Part shown: positions 8,374 through 16,920 of the stretch, piece after piece
Layout: each line of letters opens with the position of its first letter
Numbering within the stretch: the first letter of the stretch is position 1
NCBI RefSeq assembly: GCF_903469665.1
Contig: NZ_CAGKLC010000014.1
Span: 1-64,000 of the forward strand
Length of the DNA: 64,000 nucleotides
DNA from: Flavobacterium sp. UGB4466
GTDB lineage: Bacteria; Bacteroidota; Bacteroidia; Flavobacteriales; Flavobacteriaceae
Direction: 5' to 3'
The notes under the pieces: generated by a model
Told to the model about the DNA's origin: nothing
Seen by the model: only the letters and a program-made list of their open reading frames with translations
Databases searched by the model: none
Made by a program: the position numbers and the translations under genes

Positions 8374-9486
8374 TTATATCCTCGTAAAAACCAACCCCAC
8401 CGGAGAGCACAACCCGATTCTCTTGCCTGTATCGGTTAATTTTCCAGTTGTTTTATCTCTTTTAAAAATAATAATATCATTCGTATATTGATGTCCTACT
8501 AAAAGAAAATTACCCGTGGGATCAATCGCAAAATCTCTTGGGCCTTTTCCCAGAGTACTCACCTGCTCCACCAATTCAATCCCACCATTTTTCTGAATCT
8601 TATAAACGGAAACAGCATTCGCATCGACACGATCTGAAACATACAAAAATGCTCCGTCAGGTGAAATTTTGATGGCTGCCGCTCCGGTTCCTCCTGTAAA
8701 TCCTTTTGGCAAAATACTGGTCTCGCCAATAACTTTCAGACTTCCGTTTGGGTCAAAACTAAAAGTCGTCAGTGTACCGTCTAATTCCTGAACCAGATAC
8801 ACAAATTTACCGTCTTTACTAAAAGTCAAATGCCTTGGTCCGCTTCCCGGTTTTACATCTGCAGACCCTTTTAGCGTTAAGATTTCGTTTTTAGAATTCG
8901 GATTGTATTTATACACAAAAACTTTATCCAGACCTAAGTCATTAGACAAAACAAATTTTTTATCAGGTGAAAAGGCCACCATATGTACGTGTGCTTTCTC
9001 CTGACGTGCTGCATTAATTCCTTTTCCTGCATGCTGAACTAACTGCTGTGCTTCAGAAATACTTCCATCGGCATTCTTCTTAAAAACGGCAATATTTCCT
9101 CCTGAATAATTCGCGACAAGCACATTTTTATCATCATTAATCAAATGACAAGGATCGGCACCCAACGCATCATTTTTATTTAGAAAAGTTAATTTTCCAG
9201 ATCCTGCGTCATAACCAAAAGCACTAACAGCACTGTGAGTCCCGTTTTCATTTACGGCATACACAAACTTATTGTCTGCTGAAACCGACAAATAACTTGG
9301 GCTTACTACATTTTCTGAGGAACTTTTCAATTTGAAATCACCGGAATCGGCATTAAAATCATAAACATAAATTCCGTTACTCTGACAGGTATTCGTGTAA
9401 GTTCCTACCAGTAAATTAAATTTGTTCTGAGCCTGTAAACCTGCGCAGGACAAAGCAGAAAAAAGCAGTATGTATAATCTTTTCAT
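8374..9486 (-). CDS. lactonase-family seven-bladed beta-propeller, exported
   Basis: A 370-residue protein with a signal peptide (MKRLYILLFSALSCAGLQAQ). The mature part is a repeated WD-like propeller of the 6-phosphogluconolactonase/YbhE family: LLVGTYTNTCQSNGIYVY at the start, then repeats with SPDKKFV, SKDGKFVYL, SPDGAFLYVSDR and DPTGNFLLVGHQ. Cytosolic relatives hydrolyse 6-phosphogluconolactone, but the export signal makes that substrate unlikely here. I infer a periplasmic or surface lactonase acting on another sugar lactone, or a binding propeller. It is transcribed alone, convergent to the helicase. Confidence 0.82.
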   Translation of the reverse strand: MKRLYILLFSALSCAGLQAQNKFNLLVGTYTNTCQSNGIYVYDFNADSGDFKLKSSSENVVSPSYLSVSADNKFVYAVNENGTHSAVSAFGYDAGSGKLTFLNKNDALGADPCHLINDDKNVLVANYSGGNIAVFKKNADGSISEAQQLVQHAGKGINAARQEKAHVHMVAFSPDKKFVLSNDLGLDKVFVYKYNPNSKNEILTLKGSADVKPGSGPRHLTFSKDGKFVYLVQELDGTLTTFSFDPNGSLKVIGETSILPKGFTGGTGAAAIKISPDGAFLYVSDRVDANAVSVYKIQKNGGIELVEQVSTLGKGPRDFAIDPTGNFLLVGHQYTNDIIIFKRDKTTGKLTDTGKRIGLCSPVGLVFTRI

Positions 9487-9697
9487 AATCCTTGAATTGT
9501 TTTAGATACGCTAAAATAGCGAATAATATCTTCTCTAATCCTATTTTTTTGTTACAAATGGAATCCCAAAAGTTACATTTTTCAAACGATGCAAATCGTT
9601 TCTTCAACAAAAAAGGATCTAAATTCATCAAAAAAAATAGCTAACGGCGTTTACTCATAATCTGCTTTATAACTGATAAGGTTTGAGTAAAAATTTG

Positions 9698-9705
9698 TAT
9701 TTTTG
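9698..9705 (+). promoter_or_regulatory. possible -7 element TATTTTTG
   Basis: Match to TAnnTTTG in the divergent gap, 50 bases before the BatA-type gene. A TTTG lies at 9682-9685, but its spacing (12 bases) is shorter than usual, so only the -7 box is supported. Confidence 0.4.
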
Positions 9706-9755
9706 ACCAGTGTCTTCGCGAAAAATAAAACGTAGTGAAGTAAATCGAAGCCCGA

Positions 9756-11684
9756 ATGCATTTTAAACATCCCGAAATTCTATACTTTCTGTTCTTGTTA
9801 ATTGTTCCAATTCTGGTTCACTTATTTCAATTACGACGTTTTAAAACCTCTTTTTTTACTAATGTCCGTTTCCTAAAAGAAATTTCTGTCCAGACACGCA
9901 AGAGTTCGAAAATCAAAAAACGATTGTTATTAGCCACCCGCTTACTGTTGTTGACTTGTATTATTCTGGCTTTTGCCCAGCCTTTTTTTGAGGCTAAAGA
10001 CAGTAAAAATGCTGCCAATGAAATGTATATCGTTCTCGATAATTCGTTTAGCATGCAGGCGAAAGGAAAAAAAGGAGAACTGCTAAAACGTGCTGTACAG
10101 GAACTTCTCGAAAACACGCCTGAAACTTCCTCTTTTTCGCTGTTGACTAACACTGAAAACTATTGGAATACCGACATTAAATCATCAAAAAGTGCACTAC
10201 AAAACCTAAAATACAGCGCTACACCTTTTGAACTTCCATCGATAATAGCAAAGATCAAAGCGCACAAATCAGCTCATAAAAAAGATATTGTCATTATTAC
10301 CGATGCGGTAGGTCTTGCCGAAAAGGACATAAAAAACCTTGACACCGAAGAGAAACCTTATTTTATTATTCCGGAAGCGGAACAGAAAAACAATATTGCC
10401 ATTGACAGTGTTTTTATCAATCAGACTCTGGAGAATTTCTATGAGATAAGCGTTAATCTGTCTGCTTACGGCGAAGATTTCAAACCCGTTTCAATGGCCT
10501 TGTACAATCAAAATAAACTGATTGCCAAAACCATTATCCATTTTGATGCAAAGAAAAAGAAAATAGACTTTACCATTCCAAAAGAAGCTTTTCATGGTTA
10601 TGTTGTTATTGAAGACAATGGATTGACGTACGACAACAAGCTTTATTTCAGTATCCTGAAAACAAAGAAAACAAACATCATCAGTATTGGTGAACCCGAA
10701 AAAAGTAATTTCTTATCCCGAATTTATACATCGGCAGAATTCAACTACAACAACTATTCGATCGGCAACCTGGATTACAACAGTTTAGACAAACAAAACA
10801 CCATTATTCTAAACGAACTGACAGAAGTTCCTCAGGCATTACAAACTACCTTAAAAGCATTTGTCGCTAAAGGTGGTAATTTAGTGGTGATCCCTTCCGA
10901 AAAAACATCCCTTTCTAATTTGAATTCTTTCTTGGGTAATTTTGGAAAAATTCAGTTTACCACTCTTGAAAACAAAGCGAAGTTAATCACCAAAATCAAT
11001 TTTGATCATCCACTATTCTCCGGTGTGTTTGAGAACAAAATCACGAACTTTCAATATCCAAAAACAAACAGTTCTTTTGGTATTTCAAGTCCATACCCAG
11101 CCGTTTTATCCTACGAGGACCAAAGCGTATTTGTAACAGCCATTCAAAATCCGGTTTCGGGAATTACTGTCTTTACGGCACCTATTAATGCCACAAATTC
11201 AAACTTTCAGCAATCTCCTTTGATTGTCCCTTTATTTTATAAAATGGGGCAGAACAATCAAAAAACCGGGGTTAACGCTTTGATTATAGGCAGTAATCAG
11301 CCTTATTTTGTAGATGTATTATTAACAAAAGACGCCATTTTGGAAGTAAAAGGAAATGATGATTCCTTTATTCCCATTCAGCAAATACTAAATAACAAAG
11401 TTAAACTCACCTTTAATGATTTCCCTGAAACGGCAGGAAATTATAGTGTTTTTGACCGAAAAGAATGGATCGAAAACCTAAGTTTCAATTACAAAAGAAG
11501 CGAAAGTGACCTGAGTCAGGTAAACACCAATGTGGTTTCTGATTTTAAAACAGCGGATACTATTTCAACCATTTTTAACACCTTACAAACGGAACGAACA
11601 GACAGCCAAATTTGGAAATGGTTTGTTATCTTTGCACTGTTATTTTTAGCATTAGAAATAGCAATAATAAAATTTGTAAAGTAG
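9756..11684 (+). CDS. BatA-domain, VWA-like membrane protein
   Basis: A 642-residue protein. The N-terminus matches the BatA/aerotolerance-regulator membrane domain: HPEILYFLFLLIVPILVHLF, with TM segments at about 6-24 and 55-75 around the LRRFKTSFFTNVRFL linker. A VWA-like domain follows with a MIDAS-type DNSFSM motif at about residues 92-97. A further single TM is at the C-terminus (about 620-638). Bat proteins sit near MoxR ATPases and CoxE-like proteins in Bacteroidota and are thought to act in envelope stress; no MoxR gene is near here. It is a lone gene followed by a large inverted repeat. Family assignment is good, function poorly known. Confidence 0.83.
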   Translation: MHFKHPEILYFLFLLIVPILVHLFQLRRFKTSFFTNVRFLKEISVQTRKSSKIKKRLLLATRLLLLTCIILAFAQPFFEAKDSKNAANEMYIVLDNSFSMQAKGKKGELLKRAVQELLENTPETSSFSLLTNTENYWNTDIKSSKSALQNLKYSATPFELPSIIAKIKAHKSAHKKDIVIITDAVGLAEKDIKNLDTEEKPYFIIPEAEQKNNIAIDSVFINQTLENFYEISVNLSAYGEDFKPVSMALYNQNKLIAKTIIHFDAKKKKIDFTIPKEAFHGYVVIEDNGLTYDNKLYFSILKTKKTNIISIGEPEKSNFLSRIYTSAEFNYNNYSIGNLDYNSLDKQNTIILNELTEVPQALQTTLKAFVAKGGNLVVIPSEKTSLSNLNSFLGNFGKIQFTTLENKAKLITKINFDHPLFSGVFENKITNFQYPKTNSSFGISSPYPAVLSYEDQSVFVTAIQNPVSGITVFTAPINATNSNFQQSPLIVPLFYKMGQNNQKTGVNALIIGSNQPYFVDVLLTKDAILEVKGNDDSFIPIQQILNNKVKLTFNDFPETAGNYSVFDRKEWIENLSFNYKRSESDLSQVNTNVVSDFKTADTISTIFNTLQTERTDSQIWKWFVIFALLFLALEIAIIKFVK

Positions 11685-11700
11685 TTTTTTTTTTTAGCTT

Positions 11701-11795
11701 GTTTGTCATTTCGACGTAAGGAGAAATCACACTCGCTGAGAACGCACTGCACGGAATATTGAAATGTGATTTCTCCTTACGTCGAAATGACAAAC
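11701..11795. repeat. 95-bp MITE/REP-like element with perfect 31-bp inverted arms
   Basis: Left arm 11701-11731 begins GTTTGTCATTTCGACG and right arm 11765-11795 ends CGTCGAAATGACAAAC; the two are perfect reverse complements over 31 bases with a 33-base loop. Nothing in it is coding. It lies 16 bases after the BatA-type gene and 36 before the dihydroorotase-like gene, on the same strand. The perfect arms suggest either a non-autonomous mobile element or a strong RNA hairpin acting as terminator or mRNA stabiliser. I see no target-site duplication. Confidence 0.8.
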
Positions 11796-11831
11796 GAGAA
11801 TCTGAAAAATAATAAATAAATTTCTCTACAT

Positions 11832-13088
11832 ATGAAAATAATCATCAGAAGCGCCAAAATAATCGATTCAGAGAGTCCGTTTCACAACCAGACCGTTGAT
11901 CTTTTAATTGCAGATGGTTTAATTGAAAAAATAGGAACTTCACTTCCTGAAATTGATAATGCAAAAGAGGTAAAATTTGATCATTTACATCTTTCTCAAG
12001 GTTGGTTTGACAGTAGCGTTTCTTTTGGAGAGCCGGGCTACGAAGACAGAGAAACAATCACCAACGGATTGAATGTTGCCGCAAAAAGTGGTTTTACAGC
12101 CGTTGCTCTTCAACCCAACTCCTTCCCTATTATTGACAACCAATCACAGGTAAATTTTGTAAAAAATAAGGCAAACGGTTTTGCTACTGAACTTTTGCCA
12201 ATTGGAGCTTTAACTAAAGCCAGCGAAGGAAAAGATATGGCAGAGCTTTACGATATGAAAAATGCCGGAGCCGTTGCTTTTGGAGACTACAACAAAAGTA
12301 TCGACAACGCTAATCTTCTAAAAATTGCTTTACAATATGTACAGGATTTTGATGGATTAGTAATTACTTATGCACAAGATCCTAATTTAAAAGGAAACGG
12401 TGTTGCAAATGAAGGAATCGTTTCAACAAGATTAGGACTTAAAGGAATCCCTGCTTTGGCAGAAGAACTACAAGTTGCAAGAAACTTATTTCTACTAGAA
12501 TATACCGGTGGAAAGTTACACATCCCGACCGTCTCTACTGCAAAAACTGTCGCATTGATTCAAGAGGCCAAAGCAAAAGGCTTGAAAGTTACTTGCAGTG
12601 TTGCTGTACATCATCTGGTACTAACCGATGAAAAACTGGAAGAATTTGACACCCGTTTTAAAGTAACTCCACCACTACGAAGCGAAACAGACAGAAAAGC
12701 TCTTTTAAACGCAGTTTTAGACGGAACTATTGATATGATTACTTCCGATCATAATCCAATTGATATTGAATTCAAAAAAATGGAATTCGACACTGCCAAA
12801 AATGGAACAATTGGTCTGGAAAGTGCTTTTGGTGCTTTATTAACAGTTCTGCCTTTAGAAACCATAATTGAAAAATTAACGTTGGGTAAAACGGTTTTCG
12901 GAATTGAAAAAAGTATCATAGCGGAAGGCTCAAAAGCGAACTTCACTTTCTTTACTCCGGAAGGAAAATCAACTTTTACCAAAGAAAACATTCTCTCCAA
13001 ATCTAAAAACTCTGCTTTTTTAGGAGCAGAAATCAAAGGAGCTGTGTACGGAATATTCAATCAAAATCAACTTGTTACCTCTAAATAA
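11832..13088 (+). CDS. dihydroorotase homologue lacking zinc-binding residues
   Basis: A 418-residue amidohydrolase-superfamily protein, clearly related to class I dihydroorotase (GEPGYEDRETI; GANSxP-type segments replaced by ALQPNSFP; TSDHNPI). The metal site is lost. The usual D-x-H-x-H-x-R reads D-S-S-V-S-F-G (60-66), the His of the HVST block is Thr233 (LHIPTVST), and the His in the middle metal-ligand region is not evident (TYAQD, 180-183). The Asp of the last strand (D306) is kept. Loss of the HxH pair argues against a normal dihydroorotase reaction. In some bacteria an inactive PyrC-like protein serves as an assembly partner of aspartate carbamoyltransferase, and that is a plausible role here. 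A separate active pyrC would be expected elsewhere. Confidence 0.85.
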   Translation: MKIIIRSAKIIDSESPFHNQTVDLLIADGLIEKIGTSLPEIDNAKEVKFDHLHLSQGWFDSSVSFGEPGYEDRETITNGLNVAAKSGFTAVALQPNSFPIIDNQSQVNFVKNKANGFATELLPIGALTKASEGKDMAELYDMKNAGAVAFGDYNKSIDNANLLKIALQYVQDFDGLVITYAQDPNLKGNGVANEGIVSTRLGLKGIPALAEELQVARNLFLLEYTGGKLHIPTVSTAKTVALIQEAKAKGLKVTCSVAVHHLVLTDEKLEEFDTRFKVTPPLRSETDRKALLNAVLDGTIDMITSDHNPIDIEFKKMEFDTAKNGTIGLESAFGALLTVLPLETIIEKLTLGKTVFGIEKSIIAEGSKANFTFFTPEGKSTFTKENILSKSKNSAFLGAEIKGAVYGIFNQNQLVTSK

Positions 13089-13093
13089 TTACA

Positions 13094-13420
13094 ATGAACA
13101 ATTCAATTGAAAAAGGAAAACCAATCGCTATCACCAGTTATATTTTGATTATTGGGGTACTAATCGCAATGTCTATGAACTCAGAAGACAAAAACAGCTT
13201 TGCTTCTTTTCACATTCGCCAGGCATTAGGATTGTCTTTAACCTTTATTTCATTCGGAGCCATCATCAGCAATTTTGACAGCTTCTTTATTACTTTCCCA
13301 ATGTGGATCTGTATTTCGATTTTATGGACTTACGGCATTTTTACCGCCATTCAGGGACAAACAAAACCAATTCCGCTAGTGGGAGCGCTTTTCCAAAAAT
13401 GGTTTCAAAAAATAGGGTAA
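13094..13420 (+). CDS. small membrane protein (DUF4870/import-component-like)
   Basis: A 108-residue protein with three hydrophobic segments (about residues 12-28, 45-65 and 70-90) and short charged loops. The SFASFHIRQALGLSL segment and the QTKPIPLVGALFQKWFQ end resemble small proteins of the DUF4870/Tic20-like group. It starts 5 bases after the dihydroorotase-like gene, so the two share a transcript. Function is unknown; the family name is tentative. Confidence 0.6.
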   Translation: MNNSIEKGKPIAITSYILIIGVLIAMSMNSEDKNSFASFHIRQALGLSLTFISFGAIISNFDSFFITFPMWICISILWTYGIFTAIQGQTKPIPLVGALFQKWFQKIG

Positions 13421-13510
13421 ATTTTAAATTACAATTAAAAAAAATTCCAAATTTTAAATTCCAATAACCCTGGTTTTAAGATTTTAATCGCATTTTTTTA
13501 TCAAGCCTAA

Positions 13511-13586
13511 AGCTTGTCAGGCTGAGCGAAGTCGAAGCTTGTCAAGCTGAGCGAAGATTAAAGCTTGTCCGGCTGAGCGAAGTCGA
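13511..13586. repeat. three tandem copies of an AGCTTGTCAGGCTGAGCGAAG-type unit
   Basis: Units of 25-26 bases at 13511-13535, 13536-13561 and 13562-13586 share the core GGCTGAGCGAAGTCGA, the middle copy diverging at its end. The words are GC-richer than their surroundings and recall widespread bacterial intergenic REP-like elements. A low-complexity run of CATCTTACATTTCACA-type words follows (about 13604-13662) up to the next gene. Confidence 0.75.
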
Positions 13587-13669
13587 AGCCCCCCCAGCTT
13601 TATCTTAATACATCTTACATTTCACATCTTATATTTCACAATTCACATCACATCTTACAACTAAAAAAA

Positions 13670-14314
13670 ATGAATCTATCTCTAGAATATAAAATACAAA
13701 AACCAAAAGTTATCTTAGACAAAAATCCTGTTTTAATTTTATTACACGGATACGGCAGCAACGAAGCCGATTTATTCTCATTTGCAACCGAACTCCCTGA
13801 TAACTATTATATTATTTCAGCCAGAGCACCTTATGATCTACAATATGGTGCTTATGCCTGGTATGCGATTAACTTTGATGCAGATCAGAATAAATTTTCT
13901 GACAACGAACAGGCAAAAACTTCCCGTGATGTAATTGCAGGCTTTATTGATGAATTAACGACTAACTACCCTATTGATGCTAATAATGTAACTTTGATTG
14001 GTTTCAGTCAGGGGTCCATTCTGAGTTATTCCGTTGCACTTTCATATCCTGAAAAAGTACAGCGTGTAGTGGCTATGAGTGGTTATTTTAATGAAGATAT
14101 CATCAAAGAAGGTTATGATAAAAATGACTTTAAAAACCTAAAATTCTTTGCCTCACACGGAACTGTCGATCAGGTAATTCCAATCGAGTGGGCCAGAAAA
14201 ACGCCTGCAATTTTAGAACATTTGAATATTCCAATTACCTATAAAGAATACCCGGTTGGACATGGCGTAGCTCCTCAGAATTTCTTTGATTTAAACAATT
14301 GGCTGTTGATATAA
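13670..14314 (+). CDS. alpha/beta hydrolase, phospholipase/carboxylesterase family
   Basis: A 214-residue cytosolic serine hydrolase. LILLHGYGSNEADL near the start is the oxyanion region, GFSQGS (about residue 107-112) the nucleophile elbow with Ser, GTVDQVIP the Asp strand and VGHGVAP the His. The order and length match the carboxylesterase 2/YpfH group, which hydrolyses short acyl esters. The gap before it carries repeats and no clear promoter box, so the promoter is not placed. Substrate is unknown. Confidence 0.87.
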   Translation: MNLSLEYKIQKPKVILDKNPVLILLHGYGSNEADLFSFATELPDNYYIISARAPYDLQYGAYAWYAINFDADQNKFSDNEQAKTSRDVIAGFIDELTTNYPIDANNVTLIGFSQGSILSYSVALSYPEKVQRVVAMSGYFNEDIIKEGYDKNDFKNLKFFASHGTVDQVIPIEWARKTPAILEHLNIPITYKEYPVGHGVAPQNFFDLNNWLLI

Positions 14315-14457
14315 TTAACTTTTTCAATTACAGCACCGAATCTTAAATCTTTTTCCATTAAAAAAAAAACAATATAATTCTTACAATAAGAATCAATTTG
14401 CAAAAAAACATTTGCATTTTTAGAGTCTAGATTTTATAATTTAAATCATCAAAAACA

Positions 14458-14503
14458 AAAAATAAGCAAAAGTTTCCTTTCATGGAAACTTTTGCTTATT
14501 TTT
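14458..14503. promoter_or_regulatory. perfect 20-bp palindrome overlapping a toxin-antitoxin promoter
   Basis: Left arm 14458-14477 ends AGCAAAAGTTTCC and right arm 14484-14503 starts GGAAACTTTTGCT; the arms are perfect reverse complements over 20 bases around the 6-base loop TTTCAT. The right arm overlaps the -7 box at 14497-14504 and ends 18 bases before the toxin start. That position fits an operator for autorepression by the XRE antitoxin. A terminator for the esterase gene 144 bases upstream is the alternative. Confidence 0.72.
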
Positions 14504-14504
14504 G
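14497..14504 (+). promoter_or_regulatory. -7 element TATTTTTG of the toxin-antitoxin operon
   Basis: Match to TAnnTTTG, placed 17 bases before the toxin ATG at 14521 and inside the right arm of the palindrome. Transcription starting just downstream would make the upstream ATG at 14482 unusable, supporting the 14521 start. Confidence 0.55.
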
Positions 14505-14520
14505 TAAATGGAAAAATGAA

Positions 14521-14859
14521 ATGGAAAAACTTTTTGAAGTTCAGTTTCTTGAAGATGCTTATTTATTTTTAAAAAACATGGAACCAAAACATTCTGAAAA
14601 GATTATTTACAATATACATAAAGCACAAATCAAAAACGATCCGGAGCTTCTTAAAAAACTAACAGATGATATTTGGGAACTCCGAACACTCTATCAAGGA
14701 AATCAATATCGATTGCTCGCTTTTTGGGATAAAACCAATATAAAAAGCACCTTAGTAATAGCAACACATGGTTTTATAAAAAAACAAAGTAAAGTTGCTT
14801 CCAAAGAAATACTAAAAGCAAAAAAAATACAATTGAATTATTTTAAAGAGAAAGATTAA
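14521..14859 (+). CDS. HigB/RelE-type toxin, Gp49-like
   Basis: From ATG 14521 the protein is 112 residues (MEKLFEVQFLEDAYLFL); an upstream in-frame ATG at 14482 lies within the palindrome and promoter. The fold signature of phage-derived Gp49-like/HigB toxins is visible: DDIWELRTLYQGNQYRLLAF (central strands with Arg residues) and IATHGFIKKQSK followed by a basic C-terminal helix (KEILKAKKIQ). Such proteins cleave mRNA at the ribosome. The gene order toxin then antitoxin, 16 bases apart, is the typical hig order. Family assignment is strong; target is inferred. Confidence 0.85.
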   Translation: MEKLFEVQFLEDAYLFLKNMEPKHSEKIIYNIHKAQIKNDPELLKKLTDDIWELRTLYQGNQYRLLAFWDKTNIKSTLVIATHGFIKKQSKVASKEILKAKKIQLNYFKEKD

Positions 14860-14875
14860 TCTACTTTATACAGTA

Positions 14876-15163
14876 ATGAAAACATATACATTAGAAGTCG
14901 TAACAGATGAATTAGTTGGAAAAATAGGCACACCAAACAGAGACAAGTTCGAATATAACTTGCAACTTGATTTAATTGCCAATGCTATCAGACAAACCCG
15001 AAAAGAACGCAATCTGACTCAGGAAGATTTGGGCAAGCTCATAGGGGTTCAAAAAGCGCAAATTTCAAAATTAGAAAATAACACTGGAAATGTAACGATA
15101 GAAACGCTAATTAAAATTTTCACAGCCTTAAAAGCTAAAGTTACATTTGAAATAACACTGTAA
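14876..15163 (+). CDS. HigA-type XRE antitoxin
   Basis: A 95-residue protein. A Cro/C1-type helix-turn-helix spans about residues 35-90: IRQTRKERNLTQEDLGKLIG, then VQKAQISKLENN as recognition helix and the supporting helix IETLIKIFTALK. The first 30 residues would be the toxin-binding part. It follows the HigB-type gene by 16 bases and would bind the palindrome upstream of the pair. Strong match to HigA-type antitoxins. Confidence 0.87.
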   Translation: MKTYTLEVVTDELVGKIGTPNRDKFEYNLQLDLIANAIRQTRKERNLTQEDLGKLIGVQKAQISKLENNTGNVTIETLIKIFTALKAKVTFEITL

Positions 15164-15252
15164 CATTAGTAATTGGCTAACAAAAAGTAGTCTTTCGAGA
15201 TGAAATTCAATCTCAATCCTCAAAAATGATCAAAATTTAAAAAACTAATCTT

Positions 15253-15822
15253 ATGAGTTTAAAAAAATTAGACAACCCGGCGCTACTTTTAATTGATATT
15301 CAGAAAGGATTTAATGATATTGCTTACTGGGGAGGAGAACGAAATAATCTAGCTGCTGAACAAAGTGCTGCTGAACTTTTAGAAATCTGGAGAAACAAAA
15401 AAATGCCCATTTTCCATGTACAGCATTGTTCTTCTAATCCAAACTCTATTCTGAATGAAACCCATCCGGGAAATGAATTTCAGGATATTGTAAAACCACA
15501 AGAAGGCGAAACAATCATCAGGAAGAATGTCAATAGCGCTTTTATCGGAACTAATTTAAAGGAATTACTTGACGATGCTAAAATCAAAACTGTTGTTATC
15601 GCTGGTTTAACAACAGATCACTGCGTTTCTACAACCACTAGAATGGCGGGAAACTTTGGCTATAACGTTTACCTCATTTCTGATGCTACCGCAACTTTCA
15701 ATAAAAAAGGTATCAACGGAGAGGAATTCTCTGCCGAAATCATTCACCAAACCGCTCTTGCCAGTTTAAATGAAGAATTTGCACAGGTAGTAACTACTGA
15801 ATTTATCAAAAGGATTGTCTAG
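15253..15822 (+). CDS. isochorismatase-family cysteine hydrolase
   Basis: A 189-residue cytosolic hydrolase. The catalytic triad of the family is visible: Asp in LLIDIQKGF (about D14), Lys in RKNVNSAF (about 97-104) and Cys in GLTTDHCVSTT (about C125). Relatives act on isochorismate, nicotinamide or other amides, and the sequence does not decide between them. No pathway genes are adjacent. It ends at a convergent repeat-bearing junction. Confidence 0.87.
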   Translation: MSLKKLDNPALLLIDIQKGFNDIAYWGGERNNLAAEQSAAELLEIWRNKKMPIFHVQHCSSNPNSILNETHPGNEFQDIVKPQEGETIIRKNVNSAFIGTNLKELLDDAKIKTVVIAGLTTDHCVSTTTRMAGNFGYNVYLISDATATFNKKGINGEEFSAEIIHQTALASLNEEFAQVVTTEFIKRIV

Positions 15823-15825
15823 TTT

Positions 15826-15918
15826 TCAGTCTCAGTATTCAGTCTTACTTTAAAACTGAGACTGAATACTGAGACTGAATACTGAGACTGAGACTGAATA
15901 CTGAGACTGCGACTGAAC
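15826..15918. repeat. ACTGAGACTGAATACTGAG-type repeat between convergent genes
   Basis: CAGTCTCAGTATTCAGTCT is followed, after a short TACTTTAAA loop, by several inverted copies of ACTGAGACTGAAT to about 15918. It fills the gap between convergent genes and can fold into a long hairpin. Related elements occur at 19284-19374, 40412-40436 and 51404-51560. Confidence 0.8.
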
Positions 15919-15924
15919 ACTAAA

Positions 15925-16356
15925 CTATTCTCCCGTATAAATAATTTTCCCGTCTTTCTTTAAAACATAACCTTTCCAGGGAATTAACTGCAGATCACCT
16001 TTAATCCAAGGCTTTCCTTCTGATTTTCTCTCTAAAAGAATTGGTTCTTTTTGAGTGTCCAGAAAAAGTTCCGCTTGGTTTCCGTCAAAGATAACATAAG
16101 CTACGGTAGAATACGTTTTCCCATCTTCGGCATGAGCTAGTTTTGTACCGACTTCAAAAAGACGAACACATTCTTTCTTAAGAGCCGACCAGGTGTAACC
16201 CGCAGAAGGTTTACATCCATGAGCATCTGAATCTCCTCCAACAACAGCTGGTTTAACTTCTTCTTTCTTTTCAGAAGTTTTATTTTCTTCAGCAACTTTC
16301 TTCCCGCAAGAAAATGAAAGTCCCGCAACAATAGCAAGTAAAAACACCTTTTTCAT
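15925..16356 (-). CDS. lipoprotein of unknown function
   Basis: A 143-residue protein with a lipoprotein signal: MKKVFLLAIVAGLSFSC, lipid Cys at about residue 17. A charged linker (about 18-38, rich in Lys and Glu) precedes a small globular part with HGCKPSAGYTWSALKKEC, where two cysteines may pair, and a C-terminal beta-rich part (LQLIPWKGYVLKKDGKIIYTG). I do not recognise a family with a known function. It is the last gene of a three-gene minus-strand run, 47 bases after the preceding one. Confidence 0.7.
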   Translation of the reverse strand: MKKVFLLAIVAGLSFSCGKKVAEENKTSEKKEEVKPAVVGGDSDAHGCKPSAGYTWSALKKECVRLFEVGTKLAHAEDGKTYSTVAYVIFDGNQAELFLDTQKEPILLERKSEGKPWIKGDLQLIPWKGYVLKKDGKIIYTGE

Positions 16357-16403
16357 AAGTCGAATATTTAGTTAAACCCGTTTAGAAATAAGAAAAGAGC
16401 TTC

Positions 16404-16907
16404 TTACTTTTGATACAGCCAGGTTTGGTTTACTTCAAAAGTAATACTTTCGTCGTCATTAACAAAGTACTTCAACAACACTTCACCCCACATTTCACCA
16501 TTGCTGTAATCTGCAATAATCCATCTGTGATTTAAAATTTTCACCTTATTGATGATAAATTTGTTCGGACCAATTTTGTCTTGTCCTGTATAAGGATTCC
16601 CATTTGGATTTGCATTTAAGTCCAATAATTTCTCTGTTACCAGTGGGATTAGTTTTTCATATAAAATAACTTTTCCTCCTGTTGCACTATTATCAAAATA
16701 ATTCTGTGCATTTTCATTGTGTTCTAAAGAAAAATAATCTGCTTCCGCCAATTTTGTTGATACCAAATTGATACTGTCTCTCAGCTTTTTGGTCGTTTTT
16801 ACATATCTGTCCTGCTCAAATTTCACTTCGCTGCTGTAAAACATATAGGTAAAAACATTCATTAATATCGCAAGGATAAAAAGGTAAAGCATTAAGGATT
16901 TTTTCAT
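16404..16907 (-). CDS. single-TM protein of unknown function
   Basis: A 167-residue protein with one N-terminal hydrophobic segment (LMLYLFILAILMNVFTYMF, about residues 5-23), then a helical stretch (residues 30-60) and a mixed alpha/beta part with NHRWIIADYSNGEMWGEVLL and the terminal EVNQTWLYQK. I recognise no catalytic motif; the export topology suggests a periplasmic domain. It begins 13 bases after the stop of the MBL-fold gene, so the genes are co-transcribed. Confidence 0.65.
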   Translation of the reverse strand: MKKSLMLYLFILAILMNVFTYMFYSSEVKFEQDRYVKTTKKLRDSINLVSTKLAEADYFSLEHNENAQNYFDNSATGGKVILYEKLIPLVTEKLLDLNANPNGNPYTGQDKIGPNKFIINKVKILNHRWIIADYSNGEMWGEVLLKYFVNDDESITFEVNQTWLYQK

Positions 16908-16920
16908 TTTTGTAATATAA

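Noticed and set aside
14482..14520. Upstream ATG for the toxin gene
   Set aside because: It lies within the palindrome and the -7 box; the extra 13 residues are not part of the toxin family.
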